Positions 11,040-21,831 of a stretch of 64,000 nt of DNA are shown one piece after another. Position 1 is the first letter of the stretch, and each line of letters starts with the position of its first letter. This stretch comes from Carpediemonas membranifera (lineage: Eukaryota > Fornicata), in assembly GCA_019828565.1 (NCBI GenBank), contig JAHDYR010000064.1, positions 853,236 through 917,235 of the forward strand, written 5' to 3'. The position numbers and the translations under genes were made by a program. A model generated the notes under the pieces. That model was not told the origin of the DNA. It did no database searches and saw only the letters and a program-made list of their open reading frames with translations.

Positions 11040-11640
11040 ACTTCAGGTCTGACCTGAGAAGGAAGAGAGGCGAGGAGAAGGAAGGAGAGTAGAAACAATC
11101 ATAAGTAAGAGGTGCAGAGGGTAGTGTGATATAAGTCTGAGCTAAAAGTGTATATATGAACCAGCAAGTATGGCCAGGCTGTGACTAGTAGGGCCTTAAA
11201 GTCCAAATGGACACCGGCGAACCATTCCGGCGGGAGCAAAAATGCAACACATTCTTTTTCAACAAACCCCTGTGCCCCCACAGGGGCCGGGGGCAGGGTT
11301 ACCAAAAGGTAAAAGAGCCCTGCCTGTCCGGCAGGCTGTAACTCCAGCCTTGGGAGGGGCAACAACCACTGTCGCTCCCACCTAAGCTCGTTAGGTAATG
11401 GTCCTGCCATGCGGCGAGGAAGGAAGCTAAGCGGAGACCGGCAGCAATGCCGACAAGCATCGTGAGGCCCCGACTGTGAAAGGGAATGGTATGCCCTAGG
11501 CCGGGAACTAAGGGAATACAGGCACAAGCCTGCCCAAAAAGGAAACGACTGCTCGGTTAGAGGCCTCAGCAACCCACCAAAAGGTACGCCCAAAAAGGGA
11601 ATGTCTACAAAGAGCAGATTAGTGCGCGCAGGGTAACTCC
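11040..11640 (+). other. Spacer between LINE ORF1 and ORF2
   Basis: No supported gene. It contains an imperfect inverted repeat around GTTACCAAAAGGTAAAAG (11299) and CCCTGCCTGTCCGGCAGG (11329). It ends with CGCAGTTTATG, 15 bases before the ORF2 start. Confidence 0.6.
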
Positions 11641-11651
11641 CGCAGTTTATG
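11641..11651 (+). promoter_or_regulatory. CGCAGTTTATG motif just before LINE ORF2
   Basis: The same 11-mer occurs in the gypsy-D LTR (1162) and in YR-element leaders (33590, 34178, 37856). Here it sits 15 bases before the ORF2 ATG. A core-promoter or start-site role is inferred from recurrence only. Confidence 0.35.
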
Positions 11652-11665
11652 TCAGAACAACCTGA

Positions 11666-14600
11666 ATGAGAATAATATCGCTAAACAGCGAAGGGCACCT
11701 AGCGGGCGCAAACGATTACAGCGGATCCATAGCTTTATCCATCCGCAAGAGGATAAGGACTGATGCGATCCTCCTCCAGGAAACCAAGCGGTACGGTAAT
11801 ACCACCATCCCTTGCTGGGTAGATCTCCAGTACGCCTGTGCAGGAGAGGTCAAGCCATTAGAGGCAACGCGCAAGCGACCCACAAAGGGACTGGCCACAC
11901 TGATTAGCCCGCACTCCAAAGCGGAATGGGACGTAGGCGTGTCCGACGGGACGAACCCACGAATCCAAGTAAGCATCCTCAAAGCATCGAGGGCCACGGC
12001 AGTCATCAATATCTACGCTCCCGATAGTGGATGTGCGCGACCCGAGATTGAGGAGTTCGACCGGATGCTAGAGCAAACCGTCGCGAACTATGAGGGGTGT
12101 GACATCATCATCATCGGGGACTGGAACAGGAGGCCAGGGAAACTCAGGCAAGCAACTGCGATGACCCTCCAGCGATGGAACCTCACCCCAATAGCACCAA
12201 CTGCACCGACGTACGGGACTAACTCCCGAACGTCCACAATAGACTATGCAGCGGTAACAGGGGGTATCCAAAACCCGGTTGTTAGGGTAATAGACAAGAC
12301 CACAATCGGGCACTGGGGGTCGGCACACAAAGCCATAGAGCTCACCTGGGATAGCAACCCGACAGGGAAACCAGAGATATCAAAGAGACTGGAAATCCCA
12401 CGGATCGATACGTGGCTGGTCAAACCCAGGAGAACAGGGCCCAAGCTAGAAGAGTGGCCACCACTAGACAGCAAAATACCAGTGGACGAGATGGAGACTC
12501 TCATAAGGAAATGGTTGTCCACCGGGTTTGCTACCTCCAGAAGGCACCCATTCGCTGTAGAAAACCAGGAACGTATCCCTAGTGAGGTATGGGAACGGCT
12601 GGCCAAAGCCTCCACCTGGAGCAAAAACCGCCGCCAAAGATATCAAAAAGTCCCTCAACGGAGCACTGAGCAGATCATGGAGGACCTTCCAACATGACTG
12701 GAATGAGCAGGTTGAGGTTGGATCCCGTGATGGGTACAAAACGACAAAAAGGATCCTCGCAAACCAAGTGTTCCGCTTCTGGAACGAGAAGCAGCACGCC
12801 GGTCTCCCCGGTGATGCTGAAGGCTGGAAACAAGATTCTAGCAAGGCAGAGGGAGATTGCAGACTCCCTCCAGGAGCAGTACGCGAAGGTAAGCTCCGGG
12901 AAGGAACCCACCTGGGAACCCACCTGGGAAACCGAGCCGGAAACGGACATGGAGGACCATCCGCCATCGCTTGAAGAAGTGACAGCGGCGGTCAAGTCCA
13001 TAAGGAAGTCCTCGGCCGGAGGCCCGGACGGGATTATTGGAGATTGTCTGAGGGACCTCCCCGAGTCAGCGTACGAGGCAATCACAATCCTGCTCGCGAA
13101 AGTATACGACAGCGGGACCATGCCAACCACATGGAAGTATGCAGCGGTGTCGCCTATCCACAAGGTTGGGAAGGACAAGCTCACGCCCAGCTCGTACAGA
13201 CCGATCTCCCTCACCCCCCTCCTATACAGAGCCTACGGGAGGATACTGAAATGGCGCCTCAGGCCGACGGTGGAGAAGTTCATCCCCAGAGAGCAAGTTG
13301 GGTTCATGAAAGGGAAAACTGTAGTGGATCACATAGCCCTCCTAGCCCAACTCCACCAGTCCGGAAACCGTACCAGCGTCCTACTTGACATAGCAAAAGC
13401 ATATGATACGGTCCCAAGGGACCTGCTGGTGAACAAGTTGACGCTCATGGGGGTACACCCAAGACTGACGAGGGCCATCCGAAATACACTTACAGAAACG
13501 TACATCTCGGTACGAGGGGCAAGCACATGGTCCAGAACAAACATGGGGGTCAAGCAAGGATGTGTGGTGGCCCCCACTCTGTTCATTCTCTTCACAGCTA
13601 ACTGGCTAAGCCAGGCGGCACTGTACCTCCGGCATAGAGAGATCCCGGACCCCTGCCTCCCTCCAACGGACGATAGGCCCAAAAACTGCCTCATTGCAAT
13701 GTTTGTAGATGATACAAGCATCTCAGTCGAGACCCCGCAGCTCGCCGAAGAAGGCACAGACGCAGTGGTCAGGGTAATTGAAGCCCATGGACTCCAGACC
13801 AGCCCAGGCAAAAATGTGGTGATAAGTACCGACGTAACTGCAGCGGTCAGCATCCAAGGAACTCCCACACTGGCGTCAGACTCAGCAAGGTATCTGGGAC
13901 TCTGGCTAGCCAGCGGGAAGAATCCGTTGGCAGCATGCATCAAAATGAAGACGTCACAATCCCGGAAATACCTAGCCCTGGCAGGAGAGCAGGGTGGACC
14001 AAAGGATCCACCCCGGCCGCCACCTCGGAATCCATCCTCAGAACCTTCCTCTGGCCCAAGATCGAGTTCGGGATCGAGATCTGGGGCCAAGCGCCAGGGG
14101 AAGAGCCATCCGGAACAACTGGCGCGGCCTAATGGCAGGCACAGGACCAGGGGGAGGAGGAGCCGCCCGTGTACTAATGGGATGGATGTGCTGGGAGGCA
14201 GATATGGGGCAGAGAGCGGTGAGGCTCTATGAGTCTGCGCACGACCCGGACCGTCCGACCCCCCTAGGGAATCTGGACTGGGCGACAGCGGAGAGAGGAT
14301 CGGTCTTACATCGCCTCTACCAATGGCGACGGAGCGTCCTCCAGGGCACACAGGAGGAGATGCCCGCCAGGGAAAGAGCAAAGAGGGGAGGCTGGACCCT
14401 CACAGCAGAAGAACTACTGCACACCGGGAGCCGAACGGCCAAAGGGGTGGCAACAGTACTAGCCCCGGAAGTCATCCTCAGCATGCAGCAAGGGAAGAGA
14501 CCCAAGAAACCAGGAATGATCAAGGGTGAGATGATAACCAGACGGGAAGTCAAGAGAGTAATCATGACTGCATCCAACACACTCCCCTCCCCCAGCAACA

Positions 14601-15038
14601 GTGGCAGAAGCAGAGCCATACTTGGGAGCGCGATCGGCCAGCCCCAGGCCCTCCTGAGCAGGATCAAGCGGTGTTGCCCCCTATGTACCCTGGACTCAGA
14701 AGGTGACACCATTTACTCGCCTGTACACTGTCACCAGAACCGCGGCGGAAACCACCAAAATCCTCTCAGAATGGGCATACAACCAGCCCCTGGGAACACA
14801 AAGCCACATCATCTGCCAATGCAAGGCGGTAGAACGCCCAGAAGGATGGAATGACATCCTGGCGGAGGCGCATCTACGCACACAGTACCACGCCCGAAGG
14901 CAAGGGCAGGAGGCGGAGTGGTACAACTCAAGGGCAATCCTGGAAATGCTCTGGCTCCTCCGCAGCGAGGACCATACCGTCAGAGAGGGACTGCAGAACG
15001 GCAGACGTGCCCTTCTGAACCTCCGGAAAGACGGGTAA
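11666..15038 (+). pseudogene. LINE copy 1 ORF2: APE endonuclease, reverse transcriptase, C-terminal zinc knuckle
   Basis: 11666-12600 encodes an exonuclease/endonuclease/phosphatase domain (SLNSEG, LLQETKR, INIYAPDSG, IIIGDWN, STIDYA, GSAHKAI), which nicks target DNA. The last motif has A where SDH is usual. 12580-13990 encodes the reverse transcriptase (SSAGGPDGI, SSYRPISLTP, VLLDIAKAYDTV, GVKQGCVVAP and the catalytic FVDD). 14000-15038 encodes the C-terminal region with a Cys-rich motif (CCPLC...HIICQC). The frame breaks near 12600-12700, 13985 and 14700, so this copy is probably dead as read. The two copies complement each other in showing the domain order. It acts by target-primed reverse transcription. 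Confidence 0.88.
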
Positions 15039-16058
15039 GTACACCATCCCAGAATCCTATGACCTCTGGGACCAGGGTCAAACTGGGACCCAACCCCCCG
15101 CCTCAACCGAAGCGGAGCGCTCCTGGGATCAGCGGGGGACGCAAGCCCACGTATCCCGGTAGCACCCAGCCGCGGAAGGGGGACTCAACCCCGAACACTA
15201 ATCTCGCTAACACACAAACGCTCACCCATACTGGGAACGTAGACAACATTCAGCCGGCAGAACCGGCACACTCTTCACACGTATAAGAAATAACCCAGAG
15301 CCATAGGGCGGGGCACGTATGCACATGTATACACGTACGTGCGAGGTATCGGGGCGCAGCAGCCAAACAGGAGGGTAACCATAAGGCAACAATACCACCT
15401 GGGCGGCACCTGGACCAAATCAGAGCTGCGCCGAACGGCCCGGCACCCAAAACTTGGAACTAGCCGGAAGCTAGGAAGAAGCCCTATAGGGAACAAATCC
15501 TTGAGGAGGGGATCCATGCCGGAACGGAAAGTGTGGAAGAGCCCGAACGCAGCCGTGAATCATATAGCTACCCAGCGATGATCGGTGGGTTTCATAACTG
15601 GCCCAATTGCGTGGTACGGCAAACGCCAAGCCCGAAACCGCTTCGGCGGGTGCCTGAAAAATTGCAAACTGGGTCGAATGGTATGGAGAACATATCCCTG
15701 AGAGGAGCCCTGTAGGGGAAACCGAGCAGAAGGCCCCGGTGGCGGGTGTGCAGGGCAAGGCCTTGCGGGTGCCAGGCAGAACGGGGGCCCGAAGGACCCC
15801 CAAGAGTAAGACCTGGGTTATCCCGACTTTGGGGGTATCGGGCCAGCCAGTTGATAGGTCAACATGCAAGGGACTACCCAGCCTTACCAGCTGGACCCTG
15901 ACGGTGATGGTGCTAACGCCCCCAACGTAGTATCAGGCTCGCTCACGAAGGGAAGTCAACACGCTAAGGCGTTCCCGGGGACATGGGGTGGTGCAAACTG
16001 GTAATTCCCTGATTTACACAGGTGTACAGGATACGTTAAATTTCTTTCTTTCTTTCTT
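15039..16058 (+). other. LINE copy 1 3' UTR and TTTC tail
   Basis: No coding frame. The last bases are ACGTTAAATTTCTTTCTTTCTTTCTT, a tetranucleotide-repeat tail directly followed by the target duplication. The stretch 15934-16040 matches the reverse of 42870-42983. The junction AACG|TAGTATC near 15929 is the empty site of the 10.85-kb element found in copy 2. Confidence 0.9.
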
Positions 16059-16081
16059 TGGTCGCCTGGAAGAAGGCAGGG
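16059..16081. repeat. Right target-site duplication of LINE copy 1 (23 bp)
   Basis: Exact copy of 5273-5295. The bases before it are the TTTC tail; the bases after it continue gypsy-B RT antisense. Confidence 0.95.
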
Positions 16082-17250
16082 GCTGTCTTGATGCCAAAGG
16101 GGACCCGTGTGAACTGGAATAGGCCTTCCGCCGTGGCAAAAGCCGTCATAGGGCGGGAATCAGGATCCAGGGGTATTTGGTGGTACCCAGACACAAGGTC
16201 GAGAGTGGCAAAGCAAGTCTTGCCTCTCAGGCGAGCCAGGATCTCATCGGGGTTGGGGACAGGGTGGGCATGGTCCTTGACCGTCTCGTTCAAGAGGCGA
16301 TAGTCGATCAACATTCTGCGGAGACCACCCTTCTTCGCAACCGTAAAGGCTGGGGCGCTCCAGGGACTTGTAGAGGGCTCTATAATGCCCTTCTCGAGGA
16401 GTGAAGCTACCTCAGCATCGATTTGTTCGCGAACTGCAGGGCTCTGGCGACGAGGCGGAACAGACACCGGGACAGCGTCTGGTAGCAGTTCGATCACCAT
16501 GGGCGGTACGTCGGCGCCCTCGGGGTGTACCTGGGCCGTAAAGAGTGAACAGTACTTTGCCTTAACCTGCGCGATCATTTCTGGCACGTCTTCGACACGA
16601 GCAGCACGGGGAGGTGGTGACGACGGACGCGGTTCGTGAGCGTCCGGAACGATGAAAAGATCTTCGTCATCGCCCCAATCGTCAAGGCGGCTCGTTGATA
16701 CGTTCTCATCATCGTCGATGTTATCCGTAGCGTCGAAAGCGAGGTGGTGGAGCAGATCTAGCTCCTTCATCGTGTTGTACGAGATAACTGCACCCTTAAC
16801 ATCGTCCGAAATGTAGAAGGGCATCGTTGTCTGCAAGTCGCCTACGGTCATAAGCAGGAAGGCAACTCGTTCGATTTTGGCGGGGCCGTTAGCGGTGTCG
16901 ATCATGAGATCGGCTTTGGCGATGCGAACAGGCCCCACTTCATCGAGTACGTCCTCGTTTAGGATGTCAATGGAGCTCCCGCTATCGAGAAGCGCGAGGA
17001 CGTCAGCAGTCAGTGTGCGGTCCGTGGGCGAGCTAATCTGGACTGGGATCATCGGAAGATCCTCGTGGACGTTTGCCTCGTAGACGGCAAACTTAGCCGC
17101 TGGACGGCGACGCTGAGCGTTCGGGTGAATACCTGTCTCGAGGAAACCGGGTTGGCCCCGGTTGGGACATACTTCGCGCCGATGGCCAGCCTGGCCGCAC
17201 CCAAAACAATGGATGCTGGCAGGATCGCGCTTGACGGCACGAGGACGTGG
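16059..17250 (-). pseudogene. gypsy-B pol: zinc knuckle, protease, first half of RT
   Basis: The antisense frame continues gag past a TAG. Order: CCHC knuckle (CFGCGQAGHRREVC, nucleic-acid binding), aspartyl protease with LLDSGSS as active site, an acidic linker, then RT (VPPRRQSPAVREQ, LIDYRLLN, CFATLDLVSGYHQI, FTRVPFGIKTAPAFFQAT). At 16059 the frame is cut by LINE copy 1. The catalytic DD box is on the other side, at 5295-4846. No frameshift is seen inside this part. This is a Ty3/gypsy element distinct from gypsy-A in sequence and protease motif (DSG rather than DTG). Confidence 0.92.
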
Positions 17251-17955
17251 CTAGGCGGCCGGTGCTACTGGGGCACCTGGGGCAGCCTGACGTTCGGCAA
17301 GCTGAGGGCGAGGGGGTCGTACGCCAGCCAAGGGGTCGGGTACGATGGACGCACGGTCCAGTAAATCATCAAGCTCGACCATGGTGGCGTTGGCCAAAAC
17401 TGCGAATCGTTCAGCAGTTGTGCCGTCGCCGAAGTTCGGATCGCTCAAACGCACCATTTGAGCGAGAGTAGTGGGAATTGAAGATAAAAAGAGTTTCTTG
17501 AGCATGCTGAAGGGGGGAATTGTCTCGTTGTCCAGGCTGTTAATGAGGGAAGCAACCTTTTGGACGTATTCCAGCAGATGCGGCATGGAAGGCGAAACAC
17601 CACGGTAGTTCGGGAACCGGATGCGTTCAAAGGCTCTCATCGCCGCAGCCTGCGACCTCGGGGTGTAGAACGCCTGTTCCACCCGCCGGAGAAGTTCCTC
17701 GCTCGTGAGGCCGTCGAGATCGGGAATCCTCATACGAAGAACAGTGAGCGTGTCCGGAGCGATCATCTCACGGACATGACGCGCTTCATGGGCCGGATCG
17801 GCAGCCCAGAAGGCCCGCACGGCGTGGACAAAGTCGTACCACGCGCCTTGGTTTCCAAGCCAGGCAAACCAAGGCCTCTGAGCGTCTTGAGGGTGGGCAA
17901 AACGGCGCTCTCGCATACCCAAATGATCATTGTAGGGTTCTCGTCGGTTAAACAT
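17251..17955 (-). CDS. gypsy-B Gag capsid
   Basis: This 234-residue frame is the capsid part of a Ty3/gypsy Gag. It has the WFAWLGNQGAWYDFVHAVRAFWA helix-rich start and the conserved region MPHLLEYVQKVASLINSLDNETIPPFSMLKKLFLSSIP...MVRLSDPNFGDGTTAERFAVLANATMVELDDLLDR. It ends in a proline-rich tail and TAG at 17251-17253. The next codons stay in the same frame and run into the zinc knuckle and protease, so the stop is either a read-through signal or a single nonsense change. The ATG at 17955 is preceded by an A-rich leader. It packages the element RNA in cytoplasmic particles. Confidence 0.85.
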   Translation of the reverse strand: MFNRREPYNDHLGMRERRFAHPQDAQRPWFAWLGNQGAWYDFVHAVRAFWAADPAHEARHVREMIAPDTLTVLRMRIPDLDGLTSEELLRRVEQAFYTPRSQAAAMRAFERIRFPNYRGVSPSMPHLLEYVQKVASLINSLDNETIPPFSMLKKLFLSSIPTTLAQMVRLSDPNFGDGTTAERFAVLANATMVELDDLLDRASIVPDPLAGVRPPRPQLAERQAAPGAPVAPAA

Positions 17956-18294
17956 GTTGTTGTATCGTTGTGTTTATTGAGTTCGTAAGCTAGGTCCGCA
18001 GACCCGGGTTCGCAGGCCCAGGGTTCGCACCCTGCTGCCTGGACCCGACCTCAGGAGCTTACTGGCTGCGTCTTGCTCGTCGTCAGCCATTTCCAGGGAT
18101 GTGCCGAACAGGGGAGGTTTTCCCCCTTGGTTAAATTGGCTTAAACGTCCCAGGTCACCAGCCGAATATTTTCCACGAATCTAGAAGATTCTCCCGAATC
18201 TTTTGGGTTTGGGTCCAGGTGATCGGCACCCCACTCGGACCCTTGTGGACCGCGCCCCAAGGCGCACTGTGTCTACGTCTACGACGGTACGCCA
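17956..18294 (-). other. gypsy-B 5' leader / presumed 5' LTR region
   Basis: Noncoding. It contains a doubled GGGTTCGCA in a GC-rich stretch (18006-18032). No second LTR survives, so the borders cannot be set. TGGCGTACCG on the minus strand at 18294 abuts the first base of tRNA-Asn, so the element may begin exactly at the tRNA 5' end. Confidence 0.4.
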
Positions 18295-18367
18295 GCTTCC
18301 ATAGCTCAGTCGGTAGAGCGGCAGACTGTTAATCTGTAGGTCGTTGGTTCGAGCCCAACTGGGAGCG
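18295..18367 (+). tRNA. tRNA-Asn (GTT)
   Basis: The 73-nt cloverleaf can be drawn completely. The 7-bp acceptor stem GCTTCCA/TGGGAGC includes one T-G pair. The A box is TAGCTCAGTCGG, the anticodon loop CTGTTAA gives anticodon GTT, and the T arm has GGTTCGAGCCC (B box). There is no intron and no encoded CCA. The 3' flank lacks a TTTT terminator in the first 20 bases (GTATGTTTAAGTTT). It lies between gypsy-B (5' side) and DIRS-A (3' side). Confidence 0.95.
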
Positions 18368-18577
18368 CAGTATGTTTAAGTTTAGCCTGCTTGTTGCTGA
18401 CTACAGGCAGCTCGTGTCGCTAGAGTATCCTAGCATCCTAACTCATATCCAAATGGGAAACCGACCAATCCCGTCCTCCTCAGGGAGTTAGCTGCACTAT
18501 GCAAGCTTCTGTGCCAGCGGCTCCTTGCCGCCTCGGCTCACCGGACGTCGCCATGACGATCCTCGGTGCGATGGTGT
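18368..18577. other. Gap between tRNA-Asn and DIRS-A YR
   Basis: No gene seen. It presumably holds the 3' noncoding end of DIRS-A. I could not find split or inverted terminal repeats matching the sequence upstream of its gag. Confidence 0.5.
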
Positions 18578-19492
18578 TTAATGGGATGAGAACAGTGTCT
18601 CAGCAGTTTTTCTTAACTGCGACGGATGATTTCTGATGGCCTCGCCGATGTAGGGGCGGAGTGAGTTGCCATTGGCCCATGTGCCCAGCTGTAGCAGGGT
18701 CTCGAGGGGTGTCCCGGCGAGGGCTAACTCGGAGGCGGCCCCCTTGCGGAAGCTGTGGAGGCCAACGCGGTCGTCGTTGAACGTCCTCCGGAGCTCATCT
18801 CGCATGTACCGCATGGAGGCCGCCTTCCGTCGGCTGATTGTACGGTCGGAGGTGATGACTCTCCAGATGCCGACATCTGGCGGCAAGCGGAGGCCGAGAA
18901 CCCATCTCTTCAGCGCGAATGCGGGGTTGAAGGGACCCAGTAAGACGTTCGGCAGGGATTTTGACACCTTAGTCTGAGTCTTGGTCTGGCCGATGAGGAG
19001 TTGGACGTCTCCGTTGGCTTTGAAGACGATGTCGTGAGGAGTGAGGCGGAATATCTCTGCCCCACGGCTGACTGTTAGGTATGCGATCGCGGCGAACAGG
19101 GTCGCCTGGTAAGCCGAGACGCTGTCGTTCCGACGAGTGATTGCGCGCAGCATGTCCTCCTTGAGTATGGGCGCCGAGCCACCTGTCATGCCGTCCGTCG
19201 AGGCGTGGGCGGCGATGCCGCGTCGAATCTGAGAGCAGTAAGGACTGGGAAGCCAGTCGGAGAACAGGGGCGCGGCTCGCTCTATCCAGTAGCCCTTGCG
19301 CTCTACGGTGGCTGGGGCGTTATGCTCTGCCTCCTCCTCGAGGAAGGCTCGGTATACTTCGGTGTCGTCTAAGTCCTGGCCTCGGAACTCTATAAAAGCG
19401 GTGATCCAGCCGGCTACTGCTCGGCGCGTCTCGTGTCTGCGCATGTGAGCGAGTATTGGGTGGTTGACGATGCTGGTGAACAGGTCTGGAAG
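18578..19492 (-). CDS. DIRS-A tyrosine recombinase
   Basis: The 304 residues from PDLFTSIVNHP to the stop form a complete recombinase. The N-terminal core-binding part (RRAVAGWITAFIEFRG...VERKGYWIERAAPLFSDW) is followed by the catalytic domain with the first Arg in YLTVSRGAEIF, HSFRKG (H-x-x-R) and the nucleophile Tyr in LRPYIGEA. These cut and join the circular cDNA. The frame stays open upstream through the overlapping RT to 20659, so the true start is uncertain; it overlaps the 3' end of the RT frame. No disabling change is visible in the catalytic core. Confidence 0.85.
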   Translation of the reverse strand, partial: LPDLFTSIVNHPILAHMRRHETRRAVAGWITAFIEFRGQDLDDTEVYRAFLEEEAEHNAPATVERKGYWIERAAPLFSDWLPSPYCSQIRRGIAAHASTDGMTGGSAPILKEDMLRAITRRNDSVSAYQATLFAAIAYLTVSRGAEIFRLTPHDIVFKANGDVQLLIGQTKTQTKVSKSLPNVLLGPFNPAFALKRWVLGLRLPPDVGIWRVITSDRTISRRKAASMRYMRDELRRTFNDDRVGLHSFRKGAASELALAGTPLETLLQLGTWANGNSLRPYIGEAIRNHPSQLRKTAETLFSSH

Positions 19493-21315
19493 GCGAGGGC
19501 CATGAAGCGGATATTCCCGTTCGGCTTGGCCAGGCGCTCTACGAGAGGGAGGTCGTCGGACGCGAAGTCGCTCCTGGGGATGGAGAAGGCGATCTTGCAA
19601 GTTGCCTGTGATTTGAGGAGTCGGAGCTCGGGCGATGTGATGTCTGGGACGACGAGGAAGACGGCTGAGGTCCAGGTTGACGGAGGGGATGTAGTCCGGG
19701 TCGCGAGGATCGAATTCAGGACTCGACAGACCCGACCCAGTATCATCGGCGACGGGGGTGGTGCCGCATAGATCCGGTGTCCGCGCCAGTCCCGGTCCAT
19801 CCCGTCTTGCCAGGAGGTGGAAGCGAACCCTGGGAGGAGTAGACTGTGGTCTGGGTATGGAGTTACGTCTACGTCCACCGGACCCCAGCTGGACAGGATC
19901 TGCTCGAGGACGTGGGGTGGTGTGAGCAACCCCCGAGATAGGCGGTCTGCAGCTAGATTGAGATGACCTGGAGTGTGATGGGCGCTGATGAGCAGTCTCT
20001 TCGCGCTCATCTCGCGGTAAAGGGAGTGGAGGATCTGCAGGGCCATTGGCGGAGCCTTCGAGCTGCCCTCCTTGTTGATCCAAGCGACACACGTGGTGTT
20101 GTCGGAATACACGGTCAGGCGTCTCGTCTGAGGCTGTGTTGGCACCAGGCGCGAGCCGAAGAGTACGGCTGCCAACTCCTTCACGTTGATTGACTGATTG
20201 GCTAGCGCGCCATTGAAGGAGCCGTGGCTGCTCTGCGTGGTGGCTGCCCACTGGGCGCCCCAGCCCGAGCCTGAGGCGTCGGTTGATATGACCAGCTCGA
20301 GGGTCTGGTCGTTCTGCCACATGTTCTTCAGCTCCACGAAGGGGCGGCTTGGACGGCTGGACAACAGCTCTTGCCATTCTCGAAGTTCTGAGGCGTAGGG
20401 TGTGATGTCGATCCAGTCCGAGGGAGCCCTTGGCAGTGACCGGAGCTTTAGTGTGGCTCTGTGGGCGGATGTCGCGAAGAAGGACAGCTTGCCGACCAGC
20501 TTCGCCCAGTCCTCCGCCTTCATGCGGCGTTGAGCGAGGGCGTCGGTAATGCACGCTTGGTATTTCTCCGCCTTGTCGACTGGAAGGCGAAGGGTCTGGT
20601 CTTCCGAGTTCAGAAGCAGACCAAGGAACTCGATGCACTGGCAAGGAACCAGAATGCACTTCTCTAGAGATGGTATTAGTCCGAGGGCGTCCAGAGTTTG
20701 CATGGCCCGTGGTAGCTCTGCTTTGAGGTGGGCCTGGCTCTCGGCGGAAAGAAGAAAGTCGTCTAGGTATACGTTGACTGTCACGTGGTGCCGCAGGGCG
20801 ATTATCTTCGCTGCCTGGATCATGGTGGACTGGAAAAGAAGGGTGCCGCCGTCCACCCGAATCCGAGGGTGCGGTAGCGAAATGCTCGCCCGTCTGGAAG
20901 TACGATCCCCAGGAGAGGCTTGTCGCTGTCCTTGATGCCGAGCTGTGAATATCCAGACCGGAGGTCTATCTTGGCCATCCAGGCATTCTTGCTGAGCGTG
21001 TTGATGGCCCGTCTGATGCCGAAGAGTCGGAAGGAGCGACGTTCTTTCGAGACGCGGTTGAGACGCGTGAGGTTGTGTATTACACGAATGTCCTGCCCCT
21101 TGGCCACGGCGAACAGAGGGGCGCTGTGGCGAAGTTCTGAAAGTCGTGTCGGCTCGATGATACCATCTTCCTGCATCTTGGAGAGTTTGGGTAAGATACG
21201 CGGGTCGATCGAGTTTTGTGGACGCGCCGGAGGGGGGAGGATGCGTGAGCTCGACCGGGATCCCTTCTCTGATCCAGCCCACGACTTGCTGAGAGGCCTT
21301 GAATCTTTCCCACAC
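19414..21315 (-). pseudogene. DIRS-A reverse transcriptase / RNase H, two indels
   Basis: It starts MWERFKASQQVVGWIREGIPVELTHP, as in other DIRS RTs here. It then leaves frame near 21230, in a G-run, and returns near 20835, where one base is missing in a CTTCTTTT run. Between these points the correct frame encodes LRHSAPLFAVAKGQD, LFGIRRAINTL, KIDLRSGYSQLGI and LGFGWTAAP. After the second indel come the catalytic YLDDFLL, the thumb, RNase H (STDASGSGWGAQW, VYSDNTTCVAWIN, HHTPGHLNLAADRLSR) and the DIRS-type tail. Two indels make it inactive as read. Confidence 0.88.
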
Positions 21316-21345
21316 CCACCATCGCTTTTTGAGTGGAGGGAAAGG

Positions 21346-21831
21346 CTAGGACCTCGAGCGGCGGCCGTTGTGGCCGCCCTCCGGTTGAAAATTACGCCTC
21401 TTGCGCTTACCTTTCATCTTGGCGCGGGCTATGATGGCGTCGATGTCTAGCTCTGACTCAATGACGGATGCCTTGAGGGCAGCAGCTGCATAGTCGGTTG
21501 CCGCGTCATCGTAATCGTCCTTGAGGAGCAGTAGCTTATAGCGGCCGAGGAGTCGGAGGCGAAGTGTGTTGGCATCGAGCATGTCGGTGGCGATGTCCCT
21601 TAGAAGCTCTTTGATGAATCTGGCTTCATCGCGGGGACCAAAGCGTTGCGGAAGTTCTAAATCGGCGAGCGTGTTGAGGAATGAGCGGTTTCTTGCATTG
21701 ACTGGCTCGTCGTAATCGGGCCCCTGCGCGATGTTCGCTTCAACCGAAGCTAAACGGCCAGAAAGCTCGCCTAGAACCCTTAGTATCTCCTCTTGTTGCG
21801 GATTGGGCGTGCCCGTGTCTTCTTCGGGCAT
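21346..21831 (-). CDS. DIRS-A Gag-like ORF1
   Basis: 161 residues from MPEEDTG. An N-terminal helical stretch (QQEEILRVLGELSGRLASVEANI) precedes a block shared with the other YR elements (LPQRFGPRDEARFIKELLRDI...LRLRLLGRYKLLLLKDDYDDAATDYAAAALKASVI) and a very basic tail (KMKGKRKRR). It probably packages the RNA, though the family is poorly characterised. The frame is open further upstream to 21981; I prefer the internal ATG because the leader before it is GC-rich and hairpin-forming (CACCCGGGGTG), as in DIRS-B. Confidence 0.7.
   Translation of the reverse strand: MPEEDTGTPNPQQEEILRVLGELSGRLASVEANIAQGPDYDEPVNARNRSFLNTLADLELPQRFGPRDEARFIKELLRDIATDMLDANTLRLRLLGRYKLLLLKDDYDDAATDYAAAALKASVIESELDIDAIIARAKMKGKRKRRNFQPEGGHNGRRSRS

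Larger units (their letters stand above)
5296..16058 (+). mobile_element. LINE copy 1, APE-type non-LTR retrotransposon, 10.76 kb
   Basis: The borders are set by the 23-bp duplication on both sides. The order is: about 1.9 kb of 5' sequence, a very long ORF1 region (7235-11039), a 0.6-kb spacer, ORF2 with an APE-like endonuclease and reverse transcriptase (11666-15038), a 1-kb 3' UTR and a tail of TTTC repeats instead of poly(A). A second copy lies in reverse from 64000 down to 53831, with its displaced tail at 42983-42856. The two copies differ by scattered substitutions and many one-base indels. Insertion into gypsy-B makes this copy the younger partner. It resembles fungal/protist LINEs of the I/Tad kind in layout, but I cannot assign the clade. 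Confidence 0.93.

Noticed and set aside
13329-14381. 350-codon antisense frame under the LINE RT
   Set aside because: It is the shadow of a clear reverse transcriptase on the plus strand.
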